A DNA stretch of 64,000 bases from Capitella teleta (GCA_000328365.1 KB312025.1:151314-215313); one strand, 5' to 3'; counted from the stretch's first letter, positions 15,558-27,450 are shown. Translations and numbers: made by a program. Notes: a model not told the origin generated them from the sequence alone.

Positions 15558-16790
15558 CGCGATCCACTCAAACGCAGAGGCTCATCCCGATCAGGATCTT
15601 CCCTGATCCCTCCGCTGGGCAACTCGATCTCCTCGGGCACCCACAGTACGACGAGCTCTGACGTCACTGAGTTGCCGAATTGTTAAAACAGAGAATCGTT
15701 TGAGTCATTTCCCATGTGCACTTGGCGTCATTTCACGCGTTTTACACGTCGTCCCTCACACAATAATTGTGAGCAAGCAAAAAACACGATGCAATTAACC
15801 AATCATTCACTAATCATTTATCGCCTCACGCATTTTTTTTTTTTATTTTTTTTTTGCAAATTTTGCTTTGTAGACAAAGCGTGAATCGAACTGAGCCGTG
15901 ATTTTCTTGCACTTGGTTCGAAACACGCCATTCACGCTTTTTCTGTGACGTCATCCGAGCACCTTCGACGTCATCGTCAACTCAAGTGTTCTGGCGTCAT
16001 GAGATGAACTTAATTCATAAGATACATGTATAAGAATAAAATGACCCGAGAATCAGTTGCTCGTGAAAAGCTGATGAAACGATTAAAGCATTCACGCGTG
16101 GGTGCGCGGGCGGCAGTCCTTGAGCTCAACACCGTGAAATTCATTACGTTTAAACATGCAGCAATAACCTTGGAAATTCCATAACAAAACAGTAAAATAC
16201 TAGAATTCCGTAGCACAACTTCTTTCATTATATAAGGACTTGAACGAAAAGTTTGCCTCGATCTCTCTATGATGTTGGCTTATATTTTGCTATCATAATA
16301 CATATAATTAGGTTTACAATCACAATGCCTCCTAATAGCTGATACAAATCCATTCAGTTTGATGCAAGAATTATCTAAATCAGAGCAGTAGTTTAAAAGT
16401 TACAGCATGTTTACCGTTCAACCCCACACGTAACCGAATATGAGAAATTCGCATTGAAAGGTTGGCAATGATTCAAAATGATTCAACTGTCAATACAATA
16501 GGCTTAATCATACACAAAATATCAGAACTTATTGGTCACAGACTGACATGATTCTTGCATGTGAGGAAAGAGGATATGTTTTTCGTTATTTCGCCATCAA
16601 AACATAAATATCATCATCCTTTTGAACCCATCTGACCTCTCAAGGTTTGTTTCTTGGGAGTATGCTGAGCGACTTAGTGCGAGTTTCGGCGCGAGGGGTC
16701 GGTCACATATAATGATAATGAAAAATTACTTAAAGCTAATGACTGTGAGAAGAACACAACTCGTTTTAAAAATCCGATAACCAGTGAAAG
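15558..16790. other. Non-coding stretch downstream of ASCC3
   Basis: AT-rich, with short T runs (15833-15855) and no supported exon. It lies just beyond the 3' end of the minus-strand ASCC3 gene. Confidence 0.35.
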
Positions 16791-16802
16791 CCCCCCCCCC
16801 TC

Positions 16803-16836
<34 letters not shown>
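16791..16836. repeat. Poly-C / poly-A tract
   Basis: Ten C followed by a run of about 33 A. It lies 35 nt beyond the poly(A) signal region of ASCC3 (AATAAA on the minus strand at 16873-16878), on the downstream side. Confidence 0.9.
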
Positions 16837-16840
<4 letters not shown>

Positions 16841-16894
16841 AATCTTCAAAATACTATAGACGTATGGTAACTTTTATTCCATCACAAAAAGAGC

Positions 16895-18456
16895 TCATTC
16901 ATCGAAATTCATGCCGTCCAGGTCATCTGCTAGTTCACTGTTGATCTGCGCTTTGATGGATGCGGGGATGACCTCAAAGTAAACGTCCAGTTGTTGGTCA
17001 AGGCCGAGGTACGAGTCGCTCATCAGGTAGAGGGTGTAGATGACGCGACCGGTCGTCTCGGGAGTGAAGAAAGCGAGTTGCGCCGAGGACGAATTGCGTA
17101 CGTACGACACTCGTTTCAGTGCGATAAGGTCACCGCTCTCCACCTCACCTAGGAGAGCAAACCATCCTTCGTCTTTGGGCTTCGGGAAACGAGGAGTGTA
17201 TGCACGACTGTCCTTCCTCTGCAGAGTCAAAAATAACATGACGACTTTGACAGCGAGGTCACCATGAGTATTTACCCGGATTTTGTTGATTCTTTTCAGT
17301 CCAATGTTGAGGACATACTCTTGGTCAGCATGCACAGGAATCCAATCTCCTCTGCGCCCATCTGGAAGCAATGATAAGTATAATTGTGGTAATGATTATA
17401 CTACATGTATTGATGAGGGCTGATTACCTTGAGGTACCTGACGGGATTCTTGTTGGCCACTCCCTTCTTCCCAGACCCCTTGAACCCTGAGGCTCATCTC
17501 AATCTGCGGCAACTGGTGCAGGGCGGCAAGAATCTGCTCGACCTGGTCTCTTGAGAGAGAGCTTGCTTCCAGCATTCTTCCCAGCGCCTGCTCTCGGTCC
17601 GTAGCCATCTGCATGAGTTCGGGCAGCGTCTCAATCGGTCCCCCTGGACGACCCCTCTCCCCAGGGTACCTGAGGCTGTGCAGGTGTGAGGGTTGCAGGT
17701 GGGGAAGGATGAGACGCTCATCGCTGTCCACCCAGTGAGCCTGGATCACCATCTGAACGATGTTGATGACTCGCAGGCAGACGGCTAACCAACCCTGGTC
17801 AGCACACACGTCGAGCAAGGCCTGAAGAACACACCATCATCATTTCACTGGCTCTGGGTCGTACACTGCACGCTTACCTGGCAAACCCTGATGGCTTGAT
17901 CCAGAACAGACTTCAAATCAGTGAAGTAGTCGGAGGAAGGCAGCTGCTGTTGGCTGAAGTGCGCCTGCAGCAGGAGGAGGGTCTTGGTGTGTGCGCTGTC
18001 CATGGTGTACTGGTTGACGGCGATCGGCAGTTTAGGGGCGAGTTCGGCGTTCAGTTGGTCTTCATTGTGCCTGACGGGTAGTTCAGCGTACTCGTGGGCA
18101 TCCTGTAAAGGGAAACATCAATGGTCTCAAAGATATTATGCTTCAGATGGCTTACAGAGAGGATTTTGAGGAGGTCAGGAACGGTGGAATCTTGCATCAA
18201 TTCATCGTTAAACATCTGCAGTGTGCTGTGGTGCAGGTAATAGTAGGATGAGATGCGACCCAAAGTGGTAGCACGGATGCCTTGGTTGTCCTACGAGTAC
18301 GGAGTTGTAAAGATACCGCATGCATGGCAGGTGGAGTTTACCTCTGGGTTAACTTCCACGCAGTACGATGACACCAACTCCTGAATGGCGCGTTCGACCA
18401 GCGAGGAGAGGAAGCAGTTGACATTTGTATGGTCCGTGTCCTCCAAGTGGTAGTAA
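16895..18456 (-). CDS. ASCC3: ASCC3 helicase, C-terminal part only (second Sec63 unit)
   Basis: ASCC3 is the Ski2-like DNA/RNA helicase subunit of the ASC-1 complex, acting in alkylation repair and in splitting collided ribosomes. Five minus-strand exons are present: 18342-18456, 18156-18290, 17878-18102, 17428-17821 and 16895-17361 (about 445 codons). They encode the end of the second Sec63 module: YYHLEDTDHTNVNCFLS, TTLGRISSYYYLHHST, LPVRHNEDQLNAELA, MLDVCADQGWLAVCLR, the Ig-like end with YTPRFPKPKDEGWFALLGEV and LIALKRVSYVRN, and YLMSDSYLGLDQQ near the stop. These follow human ASCC3 closely and differ from the related U5 helicase SNRNP200. The first visible exon has a normal acceptor, but no ASCC3 exon is found between 18457 and the oppositely oriented gene at 19229: the helicase cassettes (roughly 1,700 residues) are absent here. 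Confidence 0.93.
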
Positions 18457-19228
18457 CTGCAATCAATTATAAATTTATGATGAATTACACATCATGATAG
18501 GAAATACATAACAAGCAAACATTACATGTCATGAAATATTTGCAAGGGAAATGATCACTCAGCGCAAAATACTAGTGACAAGAGACGCATTGTTGGTAGA
18601 ACACTAACAACAGTTCACACTGTGTATGAGTGTGTATCGTAGTATGACCCCGTAACCCGACACAACAGAGGCCGAAATGACCTTGAATTATAGAGGAGCT
18701 ATCTACTAGTTCTATACACCACACACTTGCCCATGAAAACATATGCGTGAAAAATAATATTCATGATTTGATCGCAGAGGGGATCGCAGGCCAGACGTAC
18801 ATGAATGGTCATTCATGGTGACTGAGTTCACGAACTGTGAGCGCACACAAATCTCAAGGCCAAAACCCTCGGGTTAAAACATGCACAACGAAATATAACA
18901 TAACCTCGAAACATGTAGCTGCCATTCTTATTATACAGAGAAGAAAACGAAAAAAATATCCTCTGAAAAACTCTCATAAAATCATCAAAATTCACTAAAG
19001 GAGAAAAACGACAATTCTGTAAAAGTACTTTGAAAATGAAATGACGCATACACAAGGAAGCGCTTAGGAATGGGCACAGAGGAGGGGTTCCTCATAAAGT
19101 CATTGGGGTGTGACTGCAGACATGCATCAGAGGAGACAGAGGAGGCTACATCATTTTCACCTGAGCTCAAAAGGACACACAGCGTAAATATCTCCGCTGC
19201 TGCTTCGAGTCGAGAAGGAGAACTTCAA
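18457..19228. other. Gap between truncated ASCC3 and gene A
   Basis: No ASCC3-like exon on the minus strand and no domain on the plus strand. It should contain the promoter and 5' UTR of gene A. Confidence 0.35.
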
Positions 19229-21197
19229 ATGATGGATCGAAGGATATTTCTTGCTGTTGGAATAATTGCCGCAATTCACGGTCGCTGCTCAGCTTTAGGT
19301 AAGGATTTGTGTTATTTTGGGAACTTGAAGAAGAACGGTTTTGTATTTTGTAAGCGATATAGATTCAAGACTGAAGTAGGCGCTGCGAAACGAGCCTTTT
19401 GATCCTTTCATAATGAGCTCTTTCGTGCATCGATTCTTCTTGATATTTGATCTCTCAAAGAAAGATAAAAGGTGAAAACTGAAACGAGTTGAAGCAGAAC
19501 GTCGATCTGAGTTCGCAGGACTTGAGGCCGGGATTTTCTCCCCAATTTTCTGCTCTTTGCACAACTATTTTTTTTATGGTTTTGTAGCAAGGCGTGTTCT
19601 TCCAGTATAAGGGAAGTGTATACATACATGTACATGCGCTGGGCGCATACGCAAGAATACGTACACAGAATACTAAGTATTCCCTCAAAGTAAACTTACC
19701 ATCTCTTCTCCAGAAACATTGTCGATTTGCGAGGACGCAACAATCAGCGCGAACGCCGTGTACCTCATTGGCTCGTCTGAATGCGCGTGCACTATTGAGC
19801 CCCCACCCGAGAGTGCAGTCAGGGTGCACTTTGTTGAGTTTACTTGCGATGAAAACGATGACTGTCCATGGAAGGTACAGCTGTATGAGGACGGCTGTCA
19901 AAAGAAGGAGTTCTGCTGCGACAAATACAATGCACGTGCTGGTGGCAAGGCAACTGGATCTCTGATCTACTTCAGATTGGTCGGTGATGGAACGGCGACT
20001 GTCAACCTCAAAACTCGACTTCATTTTTACACGCCAAGTACGAGAGCAATGAAATAATAATTAACGTTTATACAAGCCTTGATTCCGTTGGCTACACAGA
20101 TCATACTGTCCAGGTGCACTGTGGAGAACCAGTGAATCCCACAGACATCACACTGTATGACTCACAACCATGTCCTCCAAGCACTACCGAGAGTAGCAGC
20201 GCAGCTGCTGCTGCTGCCGCAACCGTCACCCCAGAGCCCAGCCCTAGCACCCAGGCAGACCCCGTATCCAGCACAGCAGACACAATAGAAGAGACAACGA
20301 CAGTGACCGCGGGCGAATCGGGAGCAAAGCCAATCGACGACGACTTTCCAATAGGTGAGTTTGAAATGCGAGGCTGATGTCCGTGTGCATACTGTATATG
20401 CCTCACAGGTGCTCTGATTGGAGCCGTGGTCGGTGGAGTGTTCTTGATTCTCCTCATGATCGTCATCGGTTGCTGCGTGAAGGAGTTGAAGAGTCGCGAC
20501 TCCCCTTCCAGGAGCAGCGGAGAAAGGTGAACGAGGAAGTTGCTCTCTTTAAATTAGATCGCTAAGTTTGACGGTTTCGCATGGCGATGAAAAAGCAGGA
20601 TAAAAACATCGAGGGCATAAAGCAATTAATGAAGACACGAGGAAGAAGTGCCGCAAAAGTGTCTGAAAACCCGAATTGTAGCCATGCTCAACTACCACTA
20701 ATCAGGGCTATACATTCCTGACCCATTATGTTTAATTATGCTTAAAAATGAAACCTTTTAACCCGCTTTGCAGCAACCACGGCTTCAACACAGTGCGCAA
20801 TGGGACCGATCCCGACGTGTACGCCAACCACAAAGACAGTGCGCCGTGGAAACACTCGAGCGCCGACTCCATACAACGCGATGACAGCAGCACAATATCA
20901 AGCAACATAATGCACACGGACGGACGCAACATCACCGTCATTCCCCTCGGCACAGAGCTCACGTTGGGTCGCAATGGCATCGACGCCAACAGCAGGCCGA
21001 AGAGCGTCAGCGCCTACACGCACGCCGACTGGGACAATGTCGTCGACGACCAGTTCGACTTCATCTCCGCGGAGGAGCAACCGGCGCAGAGGAGCACGCA
21101 GTACGTTAACAACAGGACAGTCAGCCAGTATACGCCGGAGGACTGGGATCGCACGGTTGATGAAACCTTTGATTTTATTCAGCAAGAAAATTTCTAG
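19229..21197 (+). CDS. Array gene A: signal peptide, CUB-like domain, TM, tail with duplicated motif
   Basis: Type I membrane protein, 396 aa, from exons 19229-19298, 19714-20037, 20100-20354, 20409-20526 and 20774-21197, all in frame. Signal peptide at 1-23. One divergent CUB-like domain follows (about 24-130; SICEDATISANAVYL, ECACTI, then unusually Cys-rich with CQKKEFCC); there is no lectin domain. After it comes the post-CUB motif VQVHCGEP shared with seven family members, then a Thr/Ala/Pro-rich stalk, a TM helix (ALIGAVVGGVFLILLMIVIG) and a 160-aa tail. The tail ends in two copies of S.YT..DWD..VD..FDFI (SAYTHADWDNVVDDQFDFI and SQYTPEDWDRTVDETFDFI). It is the first gene of the array and may represent a member that lost its lectin exon. 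AATAAA at 21292-21297. Function unknown; a surface receptor is inferred. Confidence 0.87.
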
Positions 21198-21958
21198 TCA
21201 TGCATCAGCAGGATGAATTACGATGCTGTTATGATACGCTAAATGCACCAGACTATGCGATATTCTATAACGGGTACTAACACTTCCAAATAATAAAAGC
21301 TCAGGCTGCCTACTTGTGTATAATAATTGTATTTGTTTGCCATTAGTTAATACACGTGATGTGTTATTTGTGGTAAGAGGTATGTGTTCATGTACAGTGG
21401 CATACATTGTACAGATTAACAGAGAAACGCAGAGAACAAGACGCCTAGTCAACGTCCATCCATGTACAGCGTATTGTGAAGTGCAAAGGAAATATAATTA
21501 CAGGTGCCCGCATACGACGATGACCTTTGCACACCACACGTATGCTAATTGTACACACACTCATATATGTTCAGCCACAAGAACCCAGCTATACACACTT
21601 GAGAGAGATAGAGAGAAAACAAATCAACAAAAATCTCCTGCAATGCAAACCACTCCCGAAAATTGGTCATAAATAAAACTGCAAATTGTCGAGGAATTCC
21701 CAAAAGCAATAGGCAATTCCAGAGGCAATTCCTAGCAAAAACTTCTGCTGTCCATCTGATGCCGAGGCGAACATCTGGAGAGAAGCATCTGGCAAAGGAC
21801 AGGTGATCTCGCTCAGCATTCGCAGACAGAGTACGCACGAAAAGGACGAGACGCAGGGGGAGATCATCGCCAGCCAACGGTGCCATCTTAAGCGCAATGC
21901 CCCCAGGCAATTGCCACATAAACTTCCGAAACTCTCTCGAAGGATACGATTAGCCATC

Positions 21959-23253
21959 ATGATGATGTACTGGCTCGTTCTACTCATGTCACTCGGCATC
22001 GGCGCACAAGGTAAGCGTACCTTGTACACGAAATTTCCCAAATTGCACGGTGCATTGCAGAGGTTCGCAAAGCCAGCCAGTGTTTCAAAAGTCGAGGCAT
22101 CCCCAAAGTGATCTTCAGCTGCGAATCGAATGAAATGATAAAAATCAACCGCGCTTTCCATGGTATCGTGGTCGGAGATCGGTCGCAGATGGAAGCTTCC
22201 GAGTGCAGCGCCAGTCCCGGCAGCAACGGTGTCAACTGCACGTTCTGTCCCGGAGATTGCATCGACGATTCCATGAACATGGTCTACGATTGGCTGACGT
22301 GCATGGGCAATACTTCGTGTGAGCGCACCGTCATGCAGTCGTACATGCCAGCGTGCCCCGGAAGAGATAAATTCAGCGATTACCTACAAGTCGAGTACGA
22401 ATGCATTCCACGTGAGTACATACAAACGTACACCACAACCAGTACACCTGCACTATGAATAAACAGGGTCTTCTGTGTTGGACATCTGCAGTAAGGCGGA
22501 AGAATGGATGAGTGAGGGATACCTTATGTCCCCCAACTACCCTTACCACTACCCTACCAATCGAGACTGCATGTGCAGCCTGAGCACCGATGGTCGCTCG
22601 CGCCTTGAGCTCAACTTCTATGATCTTCTTCTCGAGACGAAGGAGGGCAGGTGTCGGGCTGACTGGTTGATGCTGCGCCAGAGCGGACAGAAACACCGTC
22701 ACTGTGGAGCCATCATGACGGGCACCAAGGAGCTGACGTCATCCTCCAGTAGCATCGTCTTGCAGTTCCACTCGGACAAGAACAGCAACGACACGCAAAG
22801 TTTCCAGTACTTCAGTCGCAGTCTCAAGGGTTTCTGGCTGCACTTCAAAGGTGTTGAAAATTCCCATTCAATCATGTCAATGTCATCAATTCTTCCTCAG
22901 CTGAACCGATGTCCAGCGTCAACATTAAATGTCAACCGTTGACGAAGAACGACGAAGAAGTCAAAGAAATATCAGTCGACGATCAGGATTATGACGAAGT
23001 GGTAAAAATCAACGATGACGACGATGACGACGAAGACGAGATGAACAAAGTGGATGGAAATAAAAAGAAGAAACCAGGAAAGAAACCGGGAAAGATGAAG
23101 CCACCCCCCAACGAAAGTTCGTGCTCACCAGCCACAACCATTCAATGCTTTATTTGATCAATATTTGCAGTTGATTACCAGAGTAGATCCTCAGCGTGTT
23201 TCGTCACATTCTCACCGATCCTTCTGGTGATGACGTCATGGGGATTTTATTGA
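21959..23253 (+). CDS. Array gene B: SUEL + CUB, GPI-type C-terminus
   Basis: Exons 21959-22010, 22061-22411, 22467-22850, 22901-23116 and 23171-23253 give 361 aa. Signal peptide at 1-17 (three ATGs in a row at the start). SUEL-type lectin domain at about 18-134 (CFKSRGIPKVIFSC, CMGNTSCERTV, YLQVEYECIP). CUB at about 138-262 (ICSKAEEWMSEGYLMSPNYP, DCMCSL, ending GFWLHFKG). The post-CUB cysteine (VNIKCQP) is present. The stalk is an extreme acidic run (D/E) followed by Lys/Pro repeats (KKPGKKPGKMKPPP). The protein ends in SSACFVTFSPILLVMTSWGFY without the spacer or tail of other members: small residues, then about 17 hydrophobic residues to the stop, as in GPI-anchored precursors. AATAAA at 23681-23686. 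Confidence 0.88.
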
Positions 23254-23686
23254 ACTCTTCAGCTCCTAGATGTCTCGGGACTTGTGCTCTTACAAAGCGT
23301 TCAGGATGCCAAACGTTTACCCTTCGTATACTGCAGGAAGACAACTCTGCCGTGTTTATGTAGGATATGCAGCGTAACGATATTGACACCGAACGTCGCC
23401 CAGTTGTACGCTATACATCAGGCTTCATGCTCATCTCTATGTCTTGATTTACATAATTATATCTATCATTTTATATTACTCAACGTAACATGCATATTCA
23501 TTGTCTTTATGAGTCTAAATCAAAATTTGTGTACAGATATGAACTCAGTGTATACCTGTTAATTAAGCATATATATGTTAATTTATGCTCTAATGCAAAC
23601 TGATCAAGGTGCTGTGGTAGTGGTGTACATAAAATTTGTATATTCTGTACATACGATATTTCGTACAAGGTATGCTTCATAATAAA

Positions 23687-24367
23687 CGATTGGTACAGGC
23701 GATGATTTTGTCTTGATTTCGAATTTTGTATAAAGAATATTAATAAACAAGCTGTATTAATCCGTGGCTGACAAAGCTTGGTGATTCTGATCCTAATCTT
23801 TCTACACATATGCGAACGAACAAACAATCGCGCTGTATCGGAATAGAAAATGGAAGCTCAATTTCAAACATTCTACATGAAATTAGGTTGCTTTCGAAAT
23901 TATAATACATATATAAGTATAAGTAAGTAATTAACAAAGTGCTCAATAATGTCACCTGGGTGAACACAGGGATTGTATTGGAGCAGCCAAAGCATCAAAA
24001 TGTAGTTGAACAATTGTTATTTATGATAACAATACCATGATCAGTGTTCCATCTATGCGCACAGCTATTATGTAATGCCGCTGATATCGGACAATGGAAT
24101 GACCCAAAACTTAACCCACTTGGAACAGTTTTGCATCAGGTGCAAGATAACGAAATTTTGGACATAAACACTGAGCGATGCACACGAAATCACCGCATAA
24201 GGTCTTCTTCTCCATTCTGTTAGCGAGAGCATCGCAAGAATCACGAACCGGGAAATACCAAAGCATCGCGCCGCGCGTTTCATGCCAAATACGTCATCTT
24301 TCCCCAAGACATGATGACGTCAGCGGGACCGAGCCAAGATGACCAATGGTCAATGACAGGTGTTCTA
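23687..24367. other. Intergenic B to C
   Basis: AT-rich near gene B, more GC-rich near gene C, with a 23-nt tandem duplication next to the start of gene C (listed separately). No exon seen. Confidence 0.35.
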
Positions 24368-24413
24368 ATTGTAGTCGAGAAGCGTTTGTCATTGTAGTCG
24401 AGAAGCGTTTGTC
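24368..24413 (+). repeat. Perfect 23-nt tandem duplication upstream of gene C
   Basis: Two identical head-to-tail copies of a 23-nt unit beginning ATTGTAGTCGAG (24368-24390 and 24391-24413). It lies 150-200 nt before the start codon of gene C, in its likely promoter or 5' UTR. Identity of the copies suggests a recent event. Confidence 0.95.
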
Positions 24414-24565
24414 AGTCGGGGAGCAGATGTCTTTTGTTCCATGTGTTTGTAATTGGCGAAGAAGGAGAAACGGCGAGAGAGAAAAAACTCTTCAGTCACT
24501 CTTCTCGGATCAAGGCACACAAATGGATGATAATCACCATAGCAACCTGTTCTGATCTCATCACC

Positions 24566-26004
24566 ATGGCAATACCGATACTGTGGCTATTTGTAGCAAT
24601 AGTGGCTGCTCAGGAGATCCCAGGTAAGTTGCTTATGTGATCACTGTTCATAGTTTTGTGAATCCCCGCGCAAAAGGGACTCAGAAGAACGTCAGTCAGT
24701 GCTACCAGGAGGGGGGATTCGCCTTCGTGTCGCTCTATTGTGGAGCAGGACGCGTTATCCAGATCCAGAAGGCGTTTCATGGAGCTCATCAGAACAGCGC
24801 TCTGCGATACTGCGGAGAACTGGCGAGCGATTGCATGCAGGACGCGATCCACATCTACGACTGGACGCCGTGCGAAGGAAGACCGAGCTGCGTGCGGATG
24901 CTGCAGGCACAGCGTATGCCCAGCGGCCATCAGTGCGAGGGCAGTCACATGCTGTACCTGCAGGTCCAGTATTCGTGCATCGAAGGTATAGAAATCGTGT
25001 TAATACTACATGCATTTTCACGTAATGATGTTGAATGTGCAGCGTCGCGACTGACCACCACCACCCCCTACCCCTCCTCTACCAATACCAAGATGGACAC
25101 CACGGCATTGGCGTCGGACGGTGTGGACTGATGCAATAACACGAGAGCCCTCTCTTTATTCTCCTCTCTCAACAGAATGGCGCTCAATCTGCACCAACTA
25201 CAGCAGCAGAGACGATGGCGAACTACAGGTGGCCAGTCCCGGCTACCCGCATTCGTACCCATCGGACACAGAGTGTCGTTGCGTCATCAAAGCTCAGCCA
25301 AAAGCCAAGGTCAGATTGATAGGGCGTAGGGACCTCCGTGACCACATATCTCCCACAGGTCAAGGTCACTTACACTGACCTCGCACTGTTGATGCGAGCC
25401 AGTCAGTGCGTGGATTGGCTTCTGCTGCAGTCCCTGGGCATCAAGAACTCTGCGGCGGTCACTTGTGGTCAGATGGCGAGTGGTCAAGAGAAGACGCTGA
25501 CCGCCAAGGGCAACTGGTTGCTACTACATTTCCACACGGCCAAAACGAGGGAGCAAGAAGACAAGCAAATGAAGGGCTTCCGAGTCACCGTGACCAGTGA
25601 GTGAAATGACCAACGAATGACCCCTCGGTCTGACAAAGGTCCTAATTCGCAGGTGAACCAGCGGGCAAATTAGGCGTGCAATGCTACCGGACGTCGAGTG
25701 CGGTTCTCGCCAGTCTCCAGTACAAAAACAGCAAACGTGAGACCAAAATATCAAAGTCAAATGTTCAATGAAAATTGCGGTTTACAACACAGAAGACGCC
25801 AGCGATAACATCCTGTTGCCGCAGTCGGATCTCAGCGCAATCGCCAAACCAAGTATAAGCCAACCAACCTCACTAAAGCATGCTTAAATTTTTCATCCAC
25901 CTGACACAGGTACCGGCATCAAGAACAAGGCTGCGTGCAAGCCAAGGGCAGGAGCTGTCATACCTTTGATAATAATCATAACATTAAGCTATCTTTCACC
26001 GTAA
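24566..26004 (+). CDS. Array gene C: SUEL + CUB (split by an intron), GPI-type C-terminus
   Basis: Eight exons (24566-24623, 24677-24985, 25043-25120, 25176-25309, 25359-25596, 25653-25736, 25793-25852, 25910-26004) give 351 aa. The start is the ATG in CACCATGG; another in-frame ATG lies 42 nt upstream. Signal peptide MAIPILWLFVAIVAA. SUEL domain at about 20-122 (CYQEGGFAFVSLYCGAG, AFHGAH, CEGRPSCVRM, LQVQYSCIE). A Thr-rich linker exon separates it from the CUB (ICTNYSSRDDGELQVASPGYP, ECRCVI, CVDWLLLQ). The CUB is divided by a 49-nt phase-0 intron (25310-25358) absent from most relatives. A post-CUB cysteine (GVQCYRT) follows. The end, AGAVIPLIIIITLSYLSP, is a bare hydrophobic segment, so GPI anchoring is likely. 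The acceptor at 24676 is weak. AATAAA at 26011-26016. Confidence 0.84.
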
Positions 26005-26073
26005 TATATCAATAAAAACGCTGCCAAACAACCACAAATCTTGCTCCGTTTTCTTGGCCCGAGGGCCGCTGAC

Positions 26074-26082
26074 AAGATGGCG
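26074..26082 (+). promoter_or_regulatory. YY1-like AAGATGGCG element before gene D
   Basis: AAGATGGCG at 26074-26082, 147 nt before the gene D start. Similar elements sit before genes B (21882-21889, reversed GCCATCTT), E (27335-27343), G (34510-34517) and H (36696-36704). Position and sequence match the YY1-type motif often found just downstream of metazoan transcription starts. Confidence 0.4.
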
Positions 26083-26228
26083 CGAGCGACACCTGACAAA
26101 GCGCCATTAGAAGAAGACCAAAGAAGGCAATCAGGGAGCCAGCTGTGTGCTGCGCATGGTGCCATGTTGCGCACGCGACGCCGACTATGAATGGTCACTG
26201 GTCAAGGATTAGGCGGTCAGTAAGCAGA

Positions 26229-26562
26229 ATGGAGCTCCGGGTGGTCATCGTCGCGGCGATAATCCTAGCTGCGGCAGCTGCGCTGGCGGATGGGATGAGT
26301 CTGCAGAAACCGTCGGCTGCCATCGAGACAGGCCTCGAGGACACCCGTGAAGACCCTCCCGCCCGCCCCAGGCCCTTCGTCCTCTTCGGTCGTGAGTGAT
26401 TGATGACGTAGCTGGAGGTTCCGGTTTATGGTGTCTTTATTGGTTGCAGTGTCATCGAAGAACGCAGCGACGTCACTCACGGGTCCGTCGATGGCGCTCA
26501 TGTTGGCTCTGGGATTCTTGGTTTCTGTACTGACTGACCTCTGGGGACGTCATGGCCGATGA
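26229..26562 (+). CDS. Array gene D: very small membrane or GPI protein without SUEL or CUB
   Basis: Two exons (26229-26391, 26450-26562) give 91 aa. An Ala-rich signal peptide (VVIVAAIILAAAAALA) is followed by a short, mixed-charge region with a Pro/Arg patch (DPPARPRPF) and a C-terminal hydrophobic segment (MALMLALGFLVSVL) ending in DLWGRHGR. The exon join uses phase 1, like the first intron of its neighbours. AATAAA at 26593-26598 supports a complete gene. It may be a remnant of a family member that lost its lectin and CUB exons: its upstream region resembles that of gene H. It could also be an independent small secreted or anchored peptide. Confidence 0.6.
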
Positions 26563-26598
26563 CGTCACTGGCGTGTACTTAATTACTGTCACAATAAA

Positions 26599-27450
26599 AC
26601 TGATACCACTAAACACAGGCTTTTATTGTTCGTGTTGTTATCTCATCATACTCGTTTGCGACTCATGTTCGCACATCTTACGTAGAATTTGTTTTCTTTT
26701 TCTCCAAACAAAACATGAACGTGCATATAGTAGAGTGTAATAATTGATTCGTGCTCGGGATCAACATGAAATATACAGATAATTAGAGAGATATGTTCAC
26801 AACGAAAGATTTATTTTCTCGTAAATCATATGTGTCGTTGGATTCGTTGTTACATGCTTAGTGTTAAGAGGAGAGAAAGCGACAGAAGAATGCAACGAAA
26901 TCGACAGCATTTGATTGCGAACGGGTGATGATAGCGAAAAACACGGTTTGATTTGACGTCATCAGAATCCAACAGAAGGCACGTGCATCGGTGGATGTAA
27001 GGCGCAGTACAAGTGAATGGATTGCATTTTGTGTCTTCGTGCAGTGTGAACCCAAAATGAGACTATGAGATTGTAGGTACGGTACTAATAAAAAGTAACA
27101 AAACACAATAAACCGTGAAGCTAAAGAGTTTGTTTACGGATGTCGAAAGGAAAAACCGAAAGTGAAATTAGTGAAATTAGACAGCATCGCTGACTGGGCA
27201 GACAAGAAGGGTGTGTGCAATTGTGAATTCGTGCATGTGCGAAATGGCGATGGGTTGATGTCTTCTGGAGGTCAAAACGATCGCAATGACATGCGTAGTA
27301 TGCAGCAGAGTGATCACGAGGTCAGCGATGGAGGCAGATGGCGCGGCTCCTCCGACAACCAGCACAACATATGTTTTCTCTGTCGAGAGGTGCACAGTTC
27401 ATCAGAGGCAGATCACCACTTGATTCTCACCCACTCTGGATTAACTCAGC
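26599..27450. other. Intergenic D to E
   Basis: No exon seen. Short open frames here lack domains. A CAGATGGCG element at 27335-27343 may mark the start region of gene E. Confidence 0.35.

Noticed and set aside
16895-18456. Possible U5 snRNP helicase (SNRNP200) instead of ASCC3
   Set aside because: TPRFPKPKDEGWFALLGEV and LGLDQQ follow ASCC3; the SNRNP200 C-terminus has a different, acidic sequence.
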